Shown piece by piece: positions 31,701 to 43,189 of a stretch of 64,000 nucleotides of DNA; the first letter of the stretch is position 1; each line of letters begins with the position of its first letter. The notes beneath the pieces were generated by a model, which saw only the letters and a program-made list of their open reading frames with translations, searched no databases and was not told the origin of the DNA. The translations under genes were made by a program, and so were the position numbers. Source of the DNA: Microthyrium microscopicum (lineage: Eukaryota; Ascomycota; Dothideomycetes; Microthyriales; Microthyriaceae); contig MU004232.1 of assembly GCA_010405405.1 (NCBI GenBank), forward strand, positions 131,540 to 195,539, given 5' to 3'.

Positions 31701-34700
31701 TAGTAGATTAGGATATTATATTTCTAGTACTAGAAGTTAATTCTGACTATAATATAGCTATAATAACTATAAAATTCTCTACTAATAGAGATAGGGGCCC
31801 TAGGTGATAAAGATTATAACTTAATCTACTAAAGTATTAAAAGTACTAAGTACTATATTAAGAGATTCTATCCTTATTATTTATAAGGGACCTATTTATA
31901 AGATAGCTTCTTATTAAATCTAAAGTAAAGAACCTCTTCTCTAAAGTAAAGTATTCTATTACTAAGTCTATAAGCAAACTAAAAATAAACCTACGTAAGT
32001 AAAGAGAGGCAATATATAAGAAAAGGTTAATAAATAACTCTTATAAACTCTAAAGGCAAATTAAGTCTATTGCTATAAGAGAATAGTTATTAGACGAGAA
32101 CCTTTATAAGTACTAGTTATATACCTTGCTAGCTAAATATACTTTACTTAACGAAAAGCTAAATAAATAGTTCTTTAAAAAGGTGAAGTTATAGAATAAT
32201 CTTACTATTAAGTCTCTTATAAACCTTAATAGTAAAATAAAAGATTTAAGTTAAGATATACTAAGGATTACTATATACTTTTATATGAACCTTTTTAAAA
32301 TAAAGGAGAGTAACGCTAATACTATAACTACTCTCTTATTCTACTATACTATATGTATTAATAATAATTATAAAAGTACTTTAGTACAAAGGATTTAGAT
32401 TAAGGAAATTAAAGCCTCTATTAGGTAGTTAGCTCTAAGAAAGTCTCCTAGTACTAATAAGCTTTCCTCTAAGTTCTATAAGTTTCTTCTTACGTAAGTT
32501 AAGAAAGAAGGAAATATAACCCTAATCCTAGTTTTAATATAGAGGCTCTTTTATAAGATTTAAATAGAAGGAGTAATTCTTACTAGCTTTACTAAAGGAA
32601 TACTTATACTTCTTTATAAGAAAAGCAACTCTTAATAAATTTTAAATTATAGACTACTAATGATAATAAATATTAACTATAAGATTTTTACTAAGATATT
32701 AATATAAAGGCTAGTTATAGCTCTAAGCTTAGTAATTAGTAATTATTAGTTAGTATTTTTACTAAGTCAACTAATAAATAATAATATAAGGACTATTTAA
32801 TTACTAATTACTTACTATAGGCAAAATAAACATCCTTTTGCTATTCTATTCCTTAATTAAGAGAAAGCCTATAATTAGGTAAGCTATTAATTCCTATATC
32901 TTATTCTACGAAAATTTAAAGTTCCTACGCTAGTAGTTAAATAGATATTACTTCTCTACGAGGAGGTAATTATATAAGTAACTATAAATAGCTACATAGG
33001 TAAGCTTATTTAGGTACAATCTAGAGTATATTAAGGAAACCTCCTTAGCTACCTATTATATATTATAATTATTAAAGTCTTAGTAAAAGCTATCCTAGCT
33101 AGCACTAAGATTAAAGGCTTATAACTATATTCTATTAGTAAGGTAATATGTCTTCTAATATATGCTAATAATACTACTATAGTGCTTTAAGATTAAGCTA
33201 AAATAGACGCTTTTATATATATTTTTAACCTCTTCTACTAAGTATCTAGCACGAAAATAAATTAGAATAAGACCTTCCTTTTATGACTTAGAGATACTAA
33301 GATTATTATACCTAGTATCTAAATTGTATTAGAATTTAATCTATATAAGCACCTAGGTATCCCTATAGGCCTTAATATTAATTTATAAATTAAGTTATTC
33401 TAGGCTAATATAATTACAAAATTTATAAATATTAGATTAACTTAGGCCTGCTTCTACTTATCCCTTAAAGGACAAGTCTTAGTTGCTAACTTGCTAATAA
33501 TATCTATAATTTATTATTACTTAAGGTTTATTCATCTCCTCTATAAGGTTTTGCTAAAGCTTAATAAGTACTACTATAAACTAATCTAAGATAAGAAGAA
33601 GCTAGTAACTACTTTATAATTATAAGTATATTAACTCCTAATAAAAGAAGGCGTTAGAGCTTTTAATATTATAACTATTATAAATACTTTATTACTAAGT
33701 ACTATTATAAGAAATATTAACTACCCTCTCCTCCTAGCGTCGCTATTAATAAGAGATTTAATAGCAAGAGCTAGTAAAGTTAAATCTACTATATATATAG
33801 AAAGAGTTAGAGATCCCTTTACTAGTTATCTTAGCTTAACTTTTTATATAATGCAACTTAAACTTAGAAGAATAACACTCTAGTAGAAGAAGAATTTTAA
33901 TATTAATAATAAACTAAACTTATTCTTTATTAGCAAACCTTTAAGCGTTAAAGAGATTATAAATACCTATTTTTAGTACTACCTAAGAATAGGAAAGATA
34001 AGCAATAGTAGTCCTAAAATATAAGACTATAAGGTCTAGCACTACATCTAGGATAACGGTGCTAGAACTCTAGGTAATATTTAGGACCCTATTAATAGGT
34101 AACTAATTACCTTCCTTAAGCGTATTAATGACTAAATTCATACTATAAGGTAAGTTATTAGAAAACTAATAACAAAACGACTACCTAAATCTTAGAGAGA
34201 GAAACTTTTAAATATTAGAATTGCCTCTTAATAAGGTAAATATTAATAGTATATATATATACATTTATTAAATAAGAGCTAGAGCTATTCTATCACTACT
34301 ATTACGTTTTAGAGACTATATTAATCTATAATAAATAGTAAGCTAGAAGATGTCTACCTAGAAGGCTTTAATAATTAAGTATAACTAATAATTAGGGTCT
34401 ACTAAGCTAGAATAGGCATTAAAATTAAGGCGATATAAATCTAAAGGTAAGTAAGGAAGTTTATTAATACTCCTAAAGCTAGTAATATAATCTAAAGAAT
34501 ATTATATCTTAAAGTTCTTACTAGTTTATAGCTTAACTAGCTACTACTAACTATATAAATATATCCATTCTATAACGTTAAAGACACTCTAACCTATATA
34601 TAGATTAACTATAGTTTAGCAAGAAAAGTATAGGCTAAAGTAGTTAAAATATAGAAGTTTCTATCCTTAAGATAGACTCTATATATACTTCCTTAATTAA

Positions 34701-35485
34701 TATCTAAAATATAGGCTTTTACTACGTTAGGCCCCCCTAAGGGCTCTAGTGCTATAAAATAGCGATTTAACGCTATATATAAAACTATTATATAAGCTAT
34801 TTAGAAAGCCTAGCTTTCTTAGTCTTATAAATATATGCATTACCTAAGAATTCCTCTAGTAATTACTAATTACTTTATTACTATTATACGCTTAAAAATT
34901 ATAAGCAAGAGAATCTTAGCAATAAGTAAAAGGTATCAAAGTAGAATATATAACCTAAAAGCGTTTTAAGCGTAATAAGGCGAGTAGCTAATAAAAATAA
35001 GAGTTTAGTAAAGTCTAAGATATCTATCTTAACTAAAGCCTCTCTAAAAGACTAATAAATTATAATATACTAGTAAAGCTAACTATAATAATAAAAGCCT
35101 TAATAGATTTTACCCTCCAAGCTAGTAGATAGGTTAAGTAAACAAGAGATAACTCTTAATACTTTTTAAAAAAGAAAAGTACCTTTTGTTACTAATTACT
35201 TACTAAAGATAGTAATTAAGCTTTAGCTTTAAATAATTAGACAAGATAGTAGAATAGTTATAGGTATCTACCTAGTAACCTAGTATAATTACTAAGACGT
35301 TAATATAACTAAAATCTAATTATAGCAAGCTTCATAAAGAGAAAGGGTTTAACTTTCTCGTACGCTAAGCGAAAAATATATTCATTATAAGTAGTGCCTA
35401 TAATGGGTAGTTCTAACTCGCTCTATGCCTCCCAACTAAGGGTTGTTACTATATATATCACTCTAAAACAAAACTATTATTTTCG
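28783..35485 (+). mobile_element. RIP-decayed non-LTR retrotransposon (LINE, Tad1-like)
   Basis: A 6.7-kb AT-rich block, flanked by an exact 16-bp duplication, with coding remnants all on the plus strand. A gag-like CCHC knuckle trace is at about 29830-29890 (pattern YYK..IGH..SQNYKHYKKAP). APE-type endonuclease traces are at about 31140-31800 (TYNIVSRD, VNSS, ILDNIREFLVAL). Reverse transcriptase spans about 32600-33400: LNYRLLMIININYKIFTKIL corresponds to the NYRPI..LN.DYKIL.K.L block, and LLIYANNTTIVL near 33150 to the YADDT active-site block. Many TAG/TAA codons stand where CAG/CAA is expected, as RIP produces. The order knuckle, endonuclease, RT and the full length suit a Tad1-clade element that inserted whole. 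The first 90 and last 100 bp are less decayed. No poly-A tail is clear. Confidence 0.85.
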
Positions 35486-35501
35486 GCTGAGCTTTGGCGA
35501 C
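35486..35501. repeat. Right copy of 16-bp target-site duplication
   Basis: An exact repeat of 28767-28782, it marks the 3' end of the LINE insertion. Confidence 0.88.
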
Positions 35502-36044
35502 TAACTGGCGATCGTCGACGATTAATATAGATAAAATGGGGTGAAACCGATAAGAATGGAGGTATTGATAGTCTCCTGTGGGAACCTTACGGCGCCATCA
35601 TAGAGCAGAGAGATATATCATAACTATTCAATGACATGCTTAAACAGAAATAAGATGTATAAGAACATAAAAAGACTCTCAGTTTGGAAATGAGATGATG
35701 AAGTTGAGATGAAGTTGGACAAACGCTGCGATCGTCGTTGCAACGATCGGTTTCAACTCCTCATTGCTGTTAGCGTTTGAGAATTCAAGCATTGAAGCGT
35801 ATCGAAATATCTAATTTCATAATACTGATCTCTTTGGTTAAAAACACAAATAAAATGTAGAATCCCAAAAATGTATGCAGATTTCCTGCTCTCCATCTTC
35901 AAGGTGAAAGACTGCCAAAAAGCACAGACCTAGCAACCGCAACACGCCTTTCCTCCACTGTTTTCATCGCGTCAAAACACCAACTCAACATCTCCAACAC
36001 CCACCATTCCCACTCCCAACAAACTTCTCTAACGAATCGCAATT
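35502..36044. other. Upstream region of the CENP-W gene
   Basis: Normal base composition resumes abruptly. There is no gene. With the LINE removed, this and the 165 bp left of it form a head-to-head promoter region of about 0.7 kb shared by the metallophosphoesterase and CENP-W genes. Confidence 0.6.
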
Positions 36045-36408
36045 ATGGGCGCGGCCTTCTATCCCCGCGCAACAGTAAAACGCATCACAAAAGCCCATAC
36101 AAACCGCCCACTCAGCAAAAACGTCGACATCCTCATATTTCTGGACTACATGCTCTTTATGCAAGAGTACGTAAAAACCCTCCCTATCTACCCGTCCAAT
36201 TACCGAAACGCATGAGACGAAGAGGTGCTGATATGTGTATAGTCTAGTCCGCGAAGCACAGATATATTCGCGACAACGCGGCGAGCGTGGGATATCAGCG
36301 CGCGCGGTACGGCGAGTCCGCGAGGTATGTTCATATTCATAAAAAGGTGGGAAGGGATGGGGCCGGAGCTAATGGGTTTAGGGATCGTTACGGAAGTTTC
36401 GGGGATGA
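36045..36408 (+). CDS. CENPW: CENP-W-like histone-fold kinetochore protein
   Basis: A tiny three-exon gene that simple ORF scans miss: 36045-36166, 36243-36324 and 36382-36408, with introns of 76 nt (GTACGT...TAG) and 57 nt (GTATGT...TAG). The 231 nt code for 76 aa. Landmarks are YPRATVKRITKAHTNRPLSK, NVDILIFLDYMLFMQ joined to DLVREAQ, and GERGISARAVRRVREGSLRK ending in FRG. This is the whole histone fold of CENP-W (S. pombe Wip1, yeast counterpart of the Cnn1-Wip1 pair), which dimerises with CENP-T on centromeric DNA as part of the CCAN. The length matches family members of about 75-95 aa. The 5' end faces the LINE island. Confidence 0.9.
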
Positions 36409-36793
36409 GTGTTCAGCAAGATGTGGTGTTGGCACAGTATGAACGGGTCAAGCAGGCGTTGTGAAGACGATATACTTGATCACCCTGGCAGAAGAGACGC
36501 TCTCACGACATAAATGGATGACCGGGCTGGATGTAGGCACACGCTGGATGGTTGACGCATCCTGTTGAAAGAATTGGTTGCTCATATGCAAGGACGGGCG
36601 CAACCACTTGTATGACTGTTATGAACTTTTGATACCCCCAACAGATATTATATACGATACTCTTTCGGCAGCACAGTGTACATGAGAATCGAAGAACGAG
36701 AGCACAATTCAGCATCAAACCAAATTAACAATAAGCGATTATGTATTTCTATTATGATGCGATGCGTAAAACTGGGTATCAACAAAGAAGCGT
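36409..36793. other. Convergent spacer
   Basis: This should hold the 3' UTRs of CENP-W and the permease. No gene or element was recognised. Confidence 0.5.
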
Positions 36794-38645
36794 CTATGAC
36801 CTCCCCCACCGTTTCCAAAACTTCCAATCTCCACCCTTCTCTCCCCCTCCTCTCCGTGAGCTGCGTCTCCTCACTCTCCAAAAGTACACTGGCAGCCCAG
36901 CCAGCACAAACGCCACTACTATGAGCGTCTGGCCCGGCTGCGCAAACACTGCGCGCGAAAGCAGAAATAAGCTGACGCAGCAGAAGATGATCGGCGTGGT
37001 GATGTACGTCTTGTACGGCCTTTCAAGATTCGGTTCACGGATGCGGAGAATAATCAGCCCGAGAACTGTGGCAAAGTAAAAAGTATAGCCGGCAACGCCA
37101 TAGAAGGTGAGGAGGGTAGCGAATTCGCCGACGATGATGTAGCAGGCGGTGAGGGAAGCGTTAAGGGCCATGGCATAGATTGGAGTGAAGAATATGCCTG
37201 CTTCGTCTGAGATGAAGCGCATGAACCTGCTAGGTGGACGCGAGAGAGTGGTGGATGTAGATGTCATGCGAATAGCAGATTGTTTGCCGACACCAATGCG
37301 GCCGAATATACTGGGGAGATAGCCTTCTTTGCCGGCGGCGTAGACAAGTCGGCCAGAGGTGAATGTTTGCGCATTGAGGGCGCCGAAGCAGGAGCCCGAG
37401 ACGGCGAGGGCTAAAACGATTGCGCCGGCGCGGCCAAAGACTGCTTGACCGAATGCGACAGCGACGGTGTTGGTGGAGTTTATAACGTCGGATGGAAGGA
37501 CGAGGAAGTAGGACAGATTGGCGAGGAGGTAGGAGATTATGACTGCGCCGAGGGAAGTGTGGATAACTCGTGGAAGATCGCGGGAAGGGTTGATGAACTC
37601 GCCTGTAACGAAGTTTACCTGTATATCGATTAGTAGAGTTGACAGCTACGAAGAGAATACTCACATTATCCCAACCATCAAACGCCCAGAGTCCAGCATA
37701 CAATGCGACAGCCCATTGTGATACACTCGATGATGTTCCTTCAAACCAACCTTTAGTCTTCCACTCTGTGTTTGGATGACCCTCCCAAGAAAAGCCCGTA
37801 ACAGCGACAATAATGCCAGTGACAGTAACTCCAAGTAATGCGAAGAACTTTAAAAATAGAAAAAGCTGTGCTGAGCGCATCCCAACCTTGGTCGATACGC
37901 AATTGAGCAGCGTAACCAGAATCAATCCTGTCAAAGCTACTGCTTTATTGACCCATGGGCTCACGCCTGTAGCATTTGCTCCAACGACAGCCCGAACCAT
38001 GTATTCGCCAAAGATGATAGCAATGATAGCTGCAGATCCCGGCTTAAGGACACATACAGACGTCCAGGCAAAGAGAAATCCTGCCCATTCACCAAAGATC
38101 TTTGACAGATAAGCTTGCGCGCCGCCATTGAGTGGTATTGCTCCTCCTAGTTCTGCATAGCTTGCTGCTCCTGTCCATGCTAAAAGTCCAGCGACAACCC
38201 ATATGATCAATGATGCGCCTGGCGAGCCGGCATTGGTGTTGACTTGTGCAGGCGACGAGAATATGCCAGAACCAATGATCAGACCGACAACGAGTGACAA
38301 TCCATTAATGTATGTCAAAGTCTTGTGCTTTTCCAAAGATGTGCCATTCAAAGCAGCTGTTGGATCTGTCGTGGCAGCGGTTCCGCCGAGAGCTGCATAT
38401 CCGGCAGCGGATGAGGAAAGAGGGAAGAAGTTGCCAGCGAAGTCGAAAGCAGACGAAACTGAGTATGATCGCTCTCCGCGCGTGAGTCTGTTGTGTTCGG
38501 AGGTCTCGTTCAATGGGTCGTCTTCGAAGGATAGGCGGCGCGAGGAAGGGGTTCGAGAGTTTGCAGACTCGGTGGAGTCGCGCTGAGACAAATGTGTGGA
38601 AGATGCAAGGGACGCGAGCTCAAGCGAATCTCGAGCAGGCGGCAT
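36794..38645 (-). CDS. LAT-family amino-acid permease (APC superfamily)
   Basis: Two exons, 38645-37665 and 37618-36794, with a 46-nt intron (GTGAGT...CAG, branch TACTAAT). The protein is 601 aa. A Ser-rich cytosolic N-tail of about 110 residues precedes about 12 membrane helices. Typical first-helix motif: LTYINGLSLVVGLIIGSGIF. Further landmarks are ELGGAIPLNGGAQAYLSKIF, YAGLWAFDGWDNV joined to NFVTGEFINPSRDLP, and GRLVYAAGKEGYLPSIFGRI. The WAFDGWDN motif is typical of LAT (L-type) transporters; fungal relatives include methionine permeases, but substrate cannot be read from sequence. The C-tail is basic. It is predicted to lie in the plasma membrane. Confidence 0.93.
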
Positions 38646-39357
38646 GTTTGTGGACTCAGTCTATGGTCCAGGTCCAAAAGCATTCACCATGGCGAAATGG
38701 CGGATAAAGCGATATGGGTGAATTGATGCGAATGAGAGAAATGGAGGATTGTTGAAGGGGATTGTAGTGTGCATGTGGTGGAGAACAAGCAGCAGTTCAG
38801 GGCAGCCTCATGTCATGATCGGTCTTGGTGGTGAATAAGATCCGCATCCGGCCCGACTTGGCGTAACTTCTACTTTACACCTTCGCGCTTTCTGGTTGGA
38901 CGCAAATAAGATTAAGCTTTATGTTCTGTAGAATAATGGAATTAATAAAGGCTTTGTGAAATGTGAGGCCGCTCCTTACTTTTCTTTTTCTTTTATGTCG
39001 CGATGTATACGACTCTACTTTGAGATGGATTGTGACAACAACTCTCGTCAAGTTTCACGATGTCCTGATCTTTTGTCTACAGACTTTCATTTTCGCACCT
39101 CTACTGCATTTCTTTTGAGTTGAACGTTCTTGGCAGCTGTTCCTTCATTGGGAAGATGATTTACATCTTGCATTCGTATCGCGAAAGGTACCGCAAGATA
39201 CGTCACCCCTGAAAAGTCAAGTACATTTTATTTCCTGAGCAGTCAGCTTACAAGTCTTTGAACGAAACTACTCATCACATTGACTATCACAACTATTCTC
39301 GGCGATCAAGAGATTCAAGGCGATTCAATTCACGTTCAGCATTCAGGGGTCAGGAGT
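38646..39357. other. Divergent promoter region of the permease and the Zn2Cys6 gene
   Basis: No gene is supported. A pyrimidine-rich run (TTTTCTTTTTCTTTT) lies near 38980. The frame of the regulator is open upstream to 39280 but without an ATG. Confidence 0.55.
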
Positions 39358-40632
39358 ATGCGAAAACGACAATCTCACAACAAATCCCGGAGAGGATGTC
39401 AAAATTGCAAAAAGAAGCACGTCAAATGCGACGAACAAGGCCCTCCTTGTGCAAACTGTGTAGTTCGAAAGCTCGATTGTGTATACAGCAGAAAGAACTC
39501 GCCCGTAGTGGCCGCTCTTGTGGTCGCAACACAGTCGTCAAGAAGTACTCCAGCACAACCAAAGGAAGCGTTGCCTCCTGCTCTCACCATCACACCCGAG
39601 TTCCGAAGACTGCTCGAACTAGAACTCATGCATAGATGGTCGACCACTACATTCAAAAGTATTTGCTTCGTACCAGAAGAGTGGGAATACGCTCCTCACA
39701 TCCTACCACGCGACGCTCTTCAATTCAGTTATCTTCTAGACGGGCTATTCGCCTTTTCAGCCCTTGATTTGGCTCTCAACTCATCAGGCGACAAGCGAGA
39801 TGTGTATCTGCAAGCTGCATTAGAGTACTACAACCGTAGTAGCGTTGCCTTTCGACCCCATCTGGACCAAATAGCTGATGGAGATATCAACATGATCTAC
39901 ACCTATTCAGCAATGGCTGCATTCATGAATCTAGTCATTCCAGAATGTGCGCCAGAAACTCGAAATCCTCCAAAGATGGTGGACCGCGCAAAAATGTTCT
40001 TTTCGCTCACTTTAGCAACGACACAAATTGCGCTCGCTCATACAAGAGCGCTTACAAAGAAATCGCTTGTTGTGCGCGCAACTCTCGAATCAGTCAAAAA
40101 CGCTTCGCTCGAATACCTTACAGAAAGTGACAGATTCGGCTTGAATCTGCTCGATCTAGTCCACCAGCAAATGGCAGAACAGCACTTATTCGTGGCCAGT
40201 GACTCTGACGAACACGGCAATATACCAACAGCGCGGCCCATATACCAACGCGTGACATCAACGCTTAAATTCGCCTTCGCGGAAGATGGCAGAGGCGTCA
40301 TCAACGGAGCTTGTCTGGGATTTAGTGGTATGGTTGGAGCAGAGTATCTGGCTGTCTTGGACAAAGGTGAGCCATTGGCTTTGCTTATGCTTTCTTATTG
40401 GGGCGTTCTTATGCATAGACTGGCAAGCAAATATTGGTGGACGAGGGGCATTGGGAAGAGTGTGGTATACGAATGTAGCGACTTGATCATGCAATCATCT
40501 CTTTCATTAGTTCCAGCAGTCCAGGATGGTATAGCATGGACTAAGAACCAGGTCGAGGTCGATTCACTGAGACCATTAATGAATGAAGATAGTTTGCTCG
40601 AAGGTCATTCATTGGCAATTAGATCAATCTAG
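39358..40632 (+). CDS. Zn2Cys6 transcription factor (Upc2/fungal-specific TF domain type)
   Basis: Single exon, 424 aa from the first in-frame ATG (MRKRQSHNKSRRG). An N-terminal binuclear zinc cluster with six Cys (GCQNCKKKHVKCDEQGPPC, then NCVVRKLDC) starts near residue 12, with a basic stretch before it. The remaining 350 residues are helical, with no second domain motif; the pattern EFRRLLELELMHRWSTTTF then YLLDGLFAFSALDLAL is like the sterol-uptake-control (Upc2-like) C6 regulators. It is nuclear by inference. It lies head-to-head with the amino-acid permease, which could be a target, but nothing in the sequence proves that. Confidence 0.92.
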   Translation: MRKRQSHNKSRRGCQNCKKKHVKCDEQGPPCANCVVRKLDCVYSRKNSPVVAALVVATQSSRSTPAQPKEALPPALTITPEFRRLLELELMHRWSTTTFKSICFVPEEWEYAPHILPRDALQFSYLLDGLFAFSALDLALNSSGDKRDVYLQAALEYYNRSSVAFRPHLDQIADGDINMIYTYSAMAAFMNLVIPECAPETRNPPKMVDRAKMFFSLTLATTQIALAHTRALTKKSLVVRATLESVKNASLEYLTESDRFGLNLLDLVHQQMAEQHLFVASDSDEHGNIPTARPIYQRVTSTLKFAFAEDGRGVINGACLGFSGMVGAEYLAVLDKGEPLALLMLSYWGVLMHRLASKYWWTRGIGKSVVYECSDLIMQSSLSLVPAVQDGIAWTKNQVEVDSLRPLMNEDSLLEGHSLAIRSI

Positions 40633-40730
40633 TAGACAGCATTAGGTATCTTGGTGAAAATGATAATCAATTGTAAAGAATCAGTCTATAGGTCTATTAA
40701 ATGTGAAATGAGATTGCCTGATCTAGTGTT

Positions 40731-42602
40731 TCAAGATGTTGAGTTGAGCTTTATCATAACATCATTCCATGTCTTGTTTGAGAAGAGAGGGATGTCTGGC
40801 TCGCAAATCGTTCCAGATGCAGGTAACTCGCCTGTATGATAGTACTTCTGCGTAGCCTTGATGGTACATACCGAAGGCTGAGCTATTGATGCATGCTAAG
40901 GCAAACTATCGTCAGTCTCTACCACATACACAAACTCTGGAAGCGTTACTTACTCCATATCCGTGATGTTCCAGCAGAACACTACCTTCAAACCCAGAAC
41001 TCATATTCTTCCCTGACACTATTGGTGTCACAGGGTCATATGTGTTGCTAATGAAGAGTACAGGATTCTTCGTTCTCACCATGAAATCTCCCTGATAGAC
41101 TTCTTTAGCTTGCATTTCCCAGTTGGCGCACATCATATCTTGATGTACAAACACATCGCCCAAAATCCTCGTTACGTTATACTTTGCCTCGATGGCTGGT
41201 ATAAAGCCAGCAAGAGTGGGTGTTCGAACTGATTTCTCAGAACACTTTATGCCAAAGACTGACTCTGGTGTAGTTGTTTGTAGGCTGGTGTTGACGAGGC
41301 TGCTGATCGACGTATAGGCTGTGATGTTGCCGCGATATAATCGATCTAGAGCAACAGCCAGTTGCGGCCACAACGAAGGGGCGTATAGGTCGAGAATTAT
41401 AAGGTTTTTGAAATCGGGGTAGGCGACGATGGAGGATCCGTCTGTGAGGGGATGGTATTTGAGGTTGTCAAGGAAACTGTAGAAGTCGCTTTCCAGTTGG
41501 TCTGCAGACTTGTTGTCGCGAGCAAGGGGGCATGCGTCTGGGGTTGCTACACAGCCTGAGAAGAAGCCAGCAAAGGTCTTGTCCGAGTCTGTAAGCCATT
41601 CCACTTCACTGTTATAAGAAAATGTGGTCAATGCTTATTCATAGCGGCCCGGTTTTGATGAACTTACTAGGCATGATAGTACTCATGTGAGTTATCGACC
41701 CCGTCCAGAACCATTCTGTCAATCCTGTCAGGAAACATGGCGGCGACAGTTGCGCCGAGTACAGTGCCGTACGATCCACCTACGAGGCACTTTAGTTGCT
41801 GATTCCAAGTGTCATCCGAAGCAGCAAGGAGTATAAGCTTACCCCAATATCGCAGCATTCCATCTTCGTCTAACGCATCCACGACACTCATCAGGTCTCT
41901 AGCCACAAAAGCAGTTCCAACATAACTGCCAATATCTTTGAGTCGTTCATGACACAGATTGGCGAGGACCTGATCACTGGTCCACATTGTCCCCACCGCA
42001 GTGTCCGAAGCGTTGCTAAAGGCCGGATATTCCAGGCTCGCTTGTGCTCTTTCTGTATCATTGTAGCATGACATTGTCAGTGTGTTGACAGTCCCACTAT
42101 GTATCATGTTAGTACTACCATATCATGCAGAGAGATACCTAATCTTACCGTGGATCAAAGACAATGAGATCATTCTGGTTTCCTGTGATACTAAGTGGAA
42201 AGTGAAGTTAGGATCAGGATTGGCGCGAGGCTGACATGGACTCTCTTACGCTAAGAACCGGTCCAAACCTGCTGCCAAACTCATTCGTCCGTCGTCCCCT
42301 GGTCCTCCGAAGTTGAATAGAATGCTTCCATTGGATGGCTTCTTGTATGCCGGGATTCTAAGCAACTCGAGGTTTATAGTTGCGGTAGAATTTGGATTTG
42401 TGTAATCCAATGGGACAGTCAGGTTTGCGCAGTCAATTGGATAGCTAGGGATCGGTTTCGCGGTCTCAAAGGATGTATCGCATGGGCCCCAATGAATGAC
42501 ATTGCTTCTTGTGAGGAAAACATTATCGTTGAGGCTCGGAAGAGATAAGGCGTTGGCAGTGATGGCAACAAAAAGGGGTGTAAGAGGTCCAAGGCGAAAC
42601 AT
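40731..42602 (-). CDS. Secreted alpha/beta-hydrolase, S33 tripeptidyl-aminopeptidase (TAP-like)
   Basis: Six exons: 42602-42250, 42190-42149, 42096-41843, 41779-41668, 41608-40954 and 40895-40731. The introns are 59, 52, 63, 59 and 58 nt, and the protein is 526 aa. The signal peptide is MFRLGPLTPLFVAITANALS. Landmarks are FNFGGPGDDG (oxyanion loop), AITGNQNDLIVFDPRGT across two joins, nucleophile Ser in WGGSYGTVLGA (across a stopless 63-nt intron), acid in SNTYDPVTP, and catalytic His in HHGYGH, whose last His is the first codon of the final exon before ASIAQPSVC. The C-terminal TAP-like domain ends ICEPDIPLF. The protein has many Asn glycosylation sites and is predicted to be an extracellular exopeptidase releasing N-terminal peptides or amino acids. 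Confidence 0.92.
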
Positions 42603-43189
42603 CTTGAACTTTGAAGATATGATTGTGTTAATGTTATTTGGAAGACGAGTCTATGCAGACATTCACAAATCTTCCGGGCTAGTTGTCTTTATATACACTA
42701 TCCCAACTACCATACGCGTATACACATACCTGCTTGTCGACTTTGGTACCTACGAGGCTGCGCCTTGTTACCATGAAAAAGTGATAAACAGGTCGCAAAT
42801 CTGCTTAATGATGTCAATTCAACAACCACAAAAGCCACCGACAAAAGCCATTTGATGTTTTGGTGTCATCCTGCGCTGGAGAATGGAGTAATGAGTCGGT
42901 GTTCTGCCTTGCCAATCCACCGGTTCCAGCTGACAATAAGCCACACATGTACAACACGTAATAGACGGCAGTAATCAAGCCATTGATGTACTTAAAAAGA
43001 GCGCAATTTGGGGTTTCTTGCCATAAAGGTCTCTGGTGAATGCACTGGTGGCGGCAAGTTCGTGATATATCAAAGGATCTGCAGTGCAGATACGCGTATT
43101 CAATGATTGGTCCAGCCAGCAAAGGCTACCTAGCAATATCAAATCCCCTGTTCTCTGTCAAACCTTCATCCGTCACTTTACATCAAAAT
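42603..43189. other. Divergent promoter region of the S33 peptidase and the kinase-like gene
   Basis: No gene is supported. The kinase-like frame is open back to an ATG at 43040, but those 50 codons show no conserved features. Confidence 0.5.

Noticed and set aside
43040-43189. Upstream ATG extension of the kinase-like gene
   Set aside because: The 50 extra residues lack conserved features and lie in the divergent promoter; ATG 43190 starts a charged N-terminus that fits better, though the longer form is not excluded.
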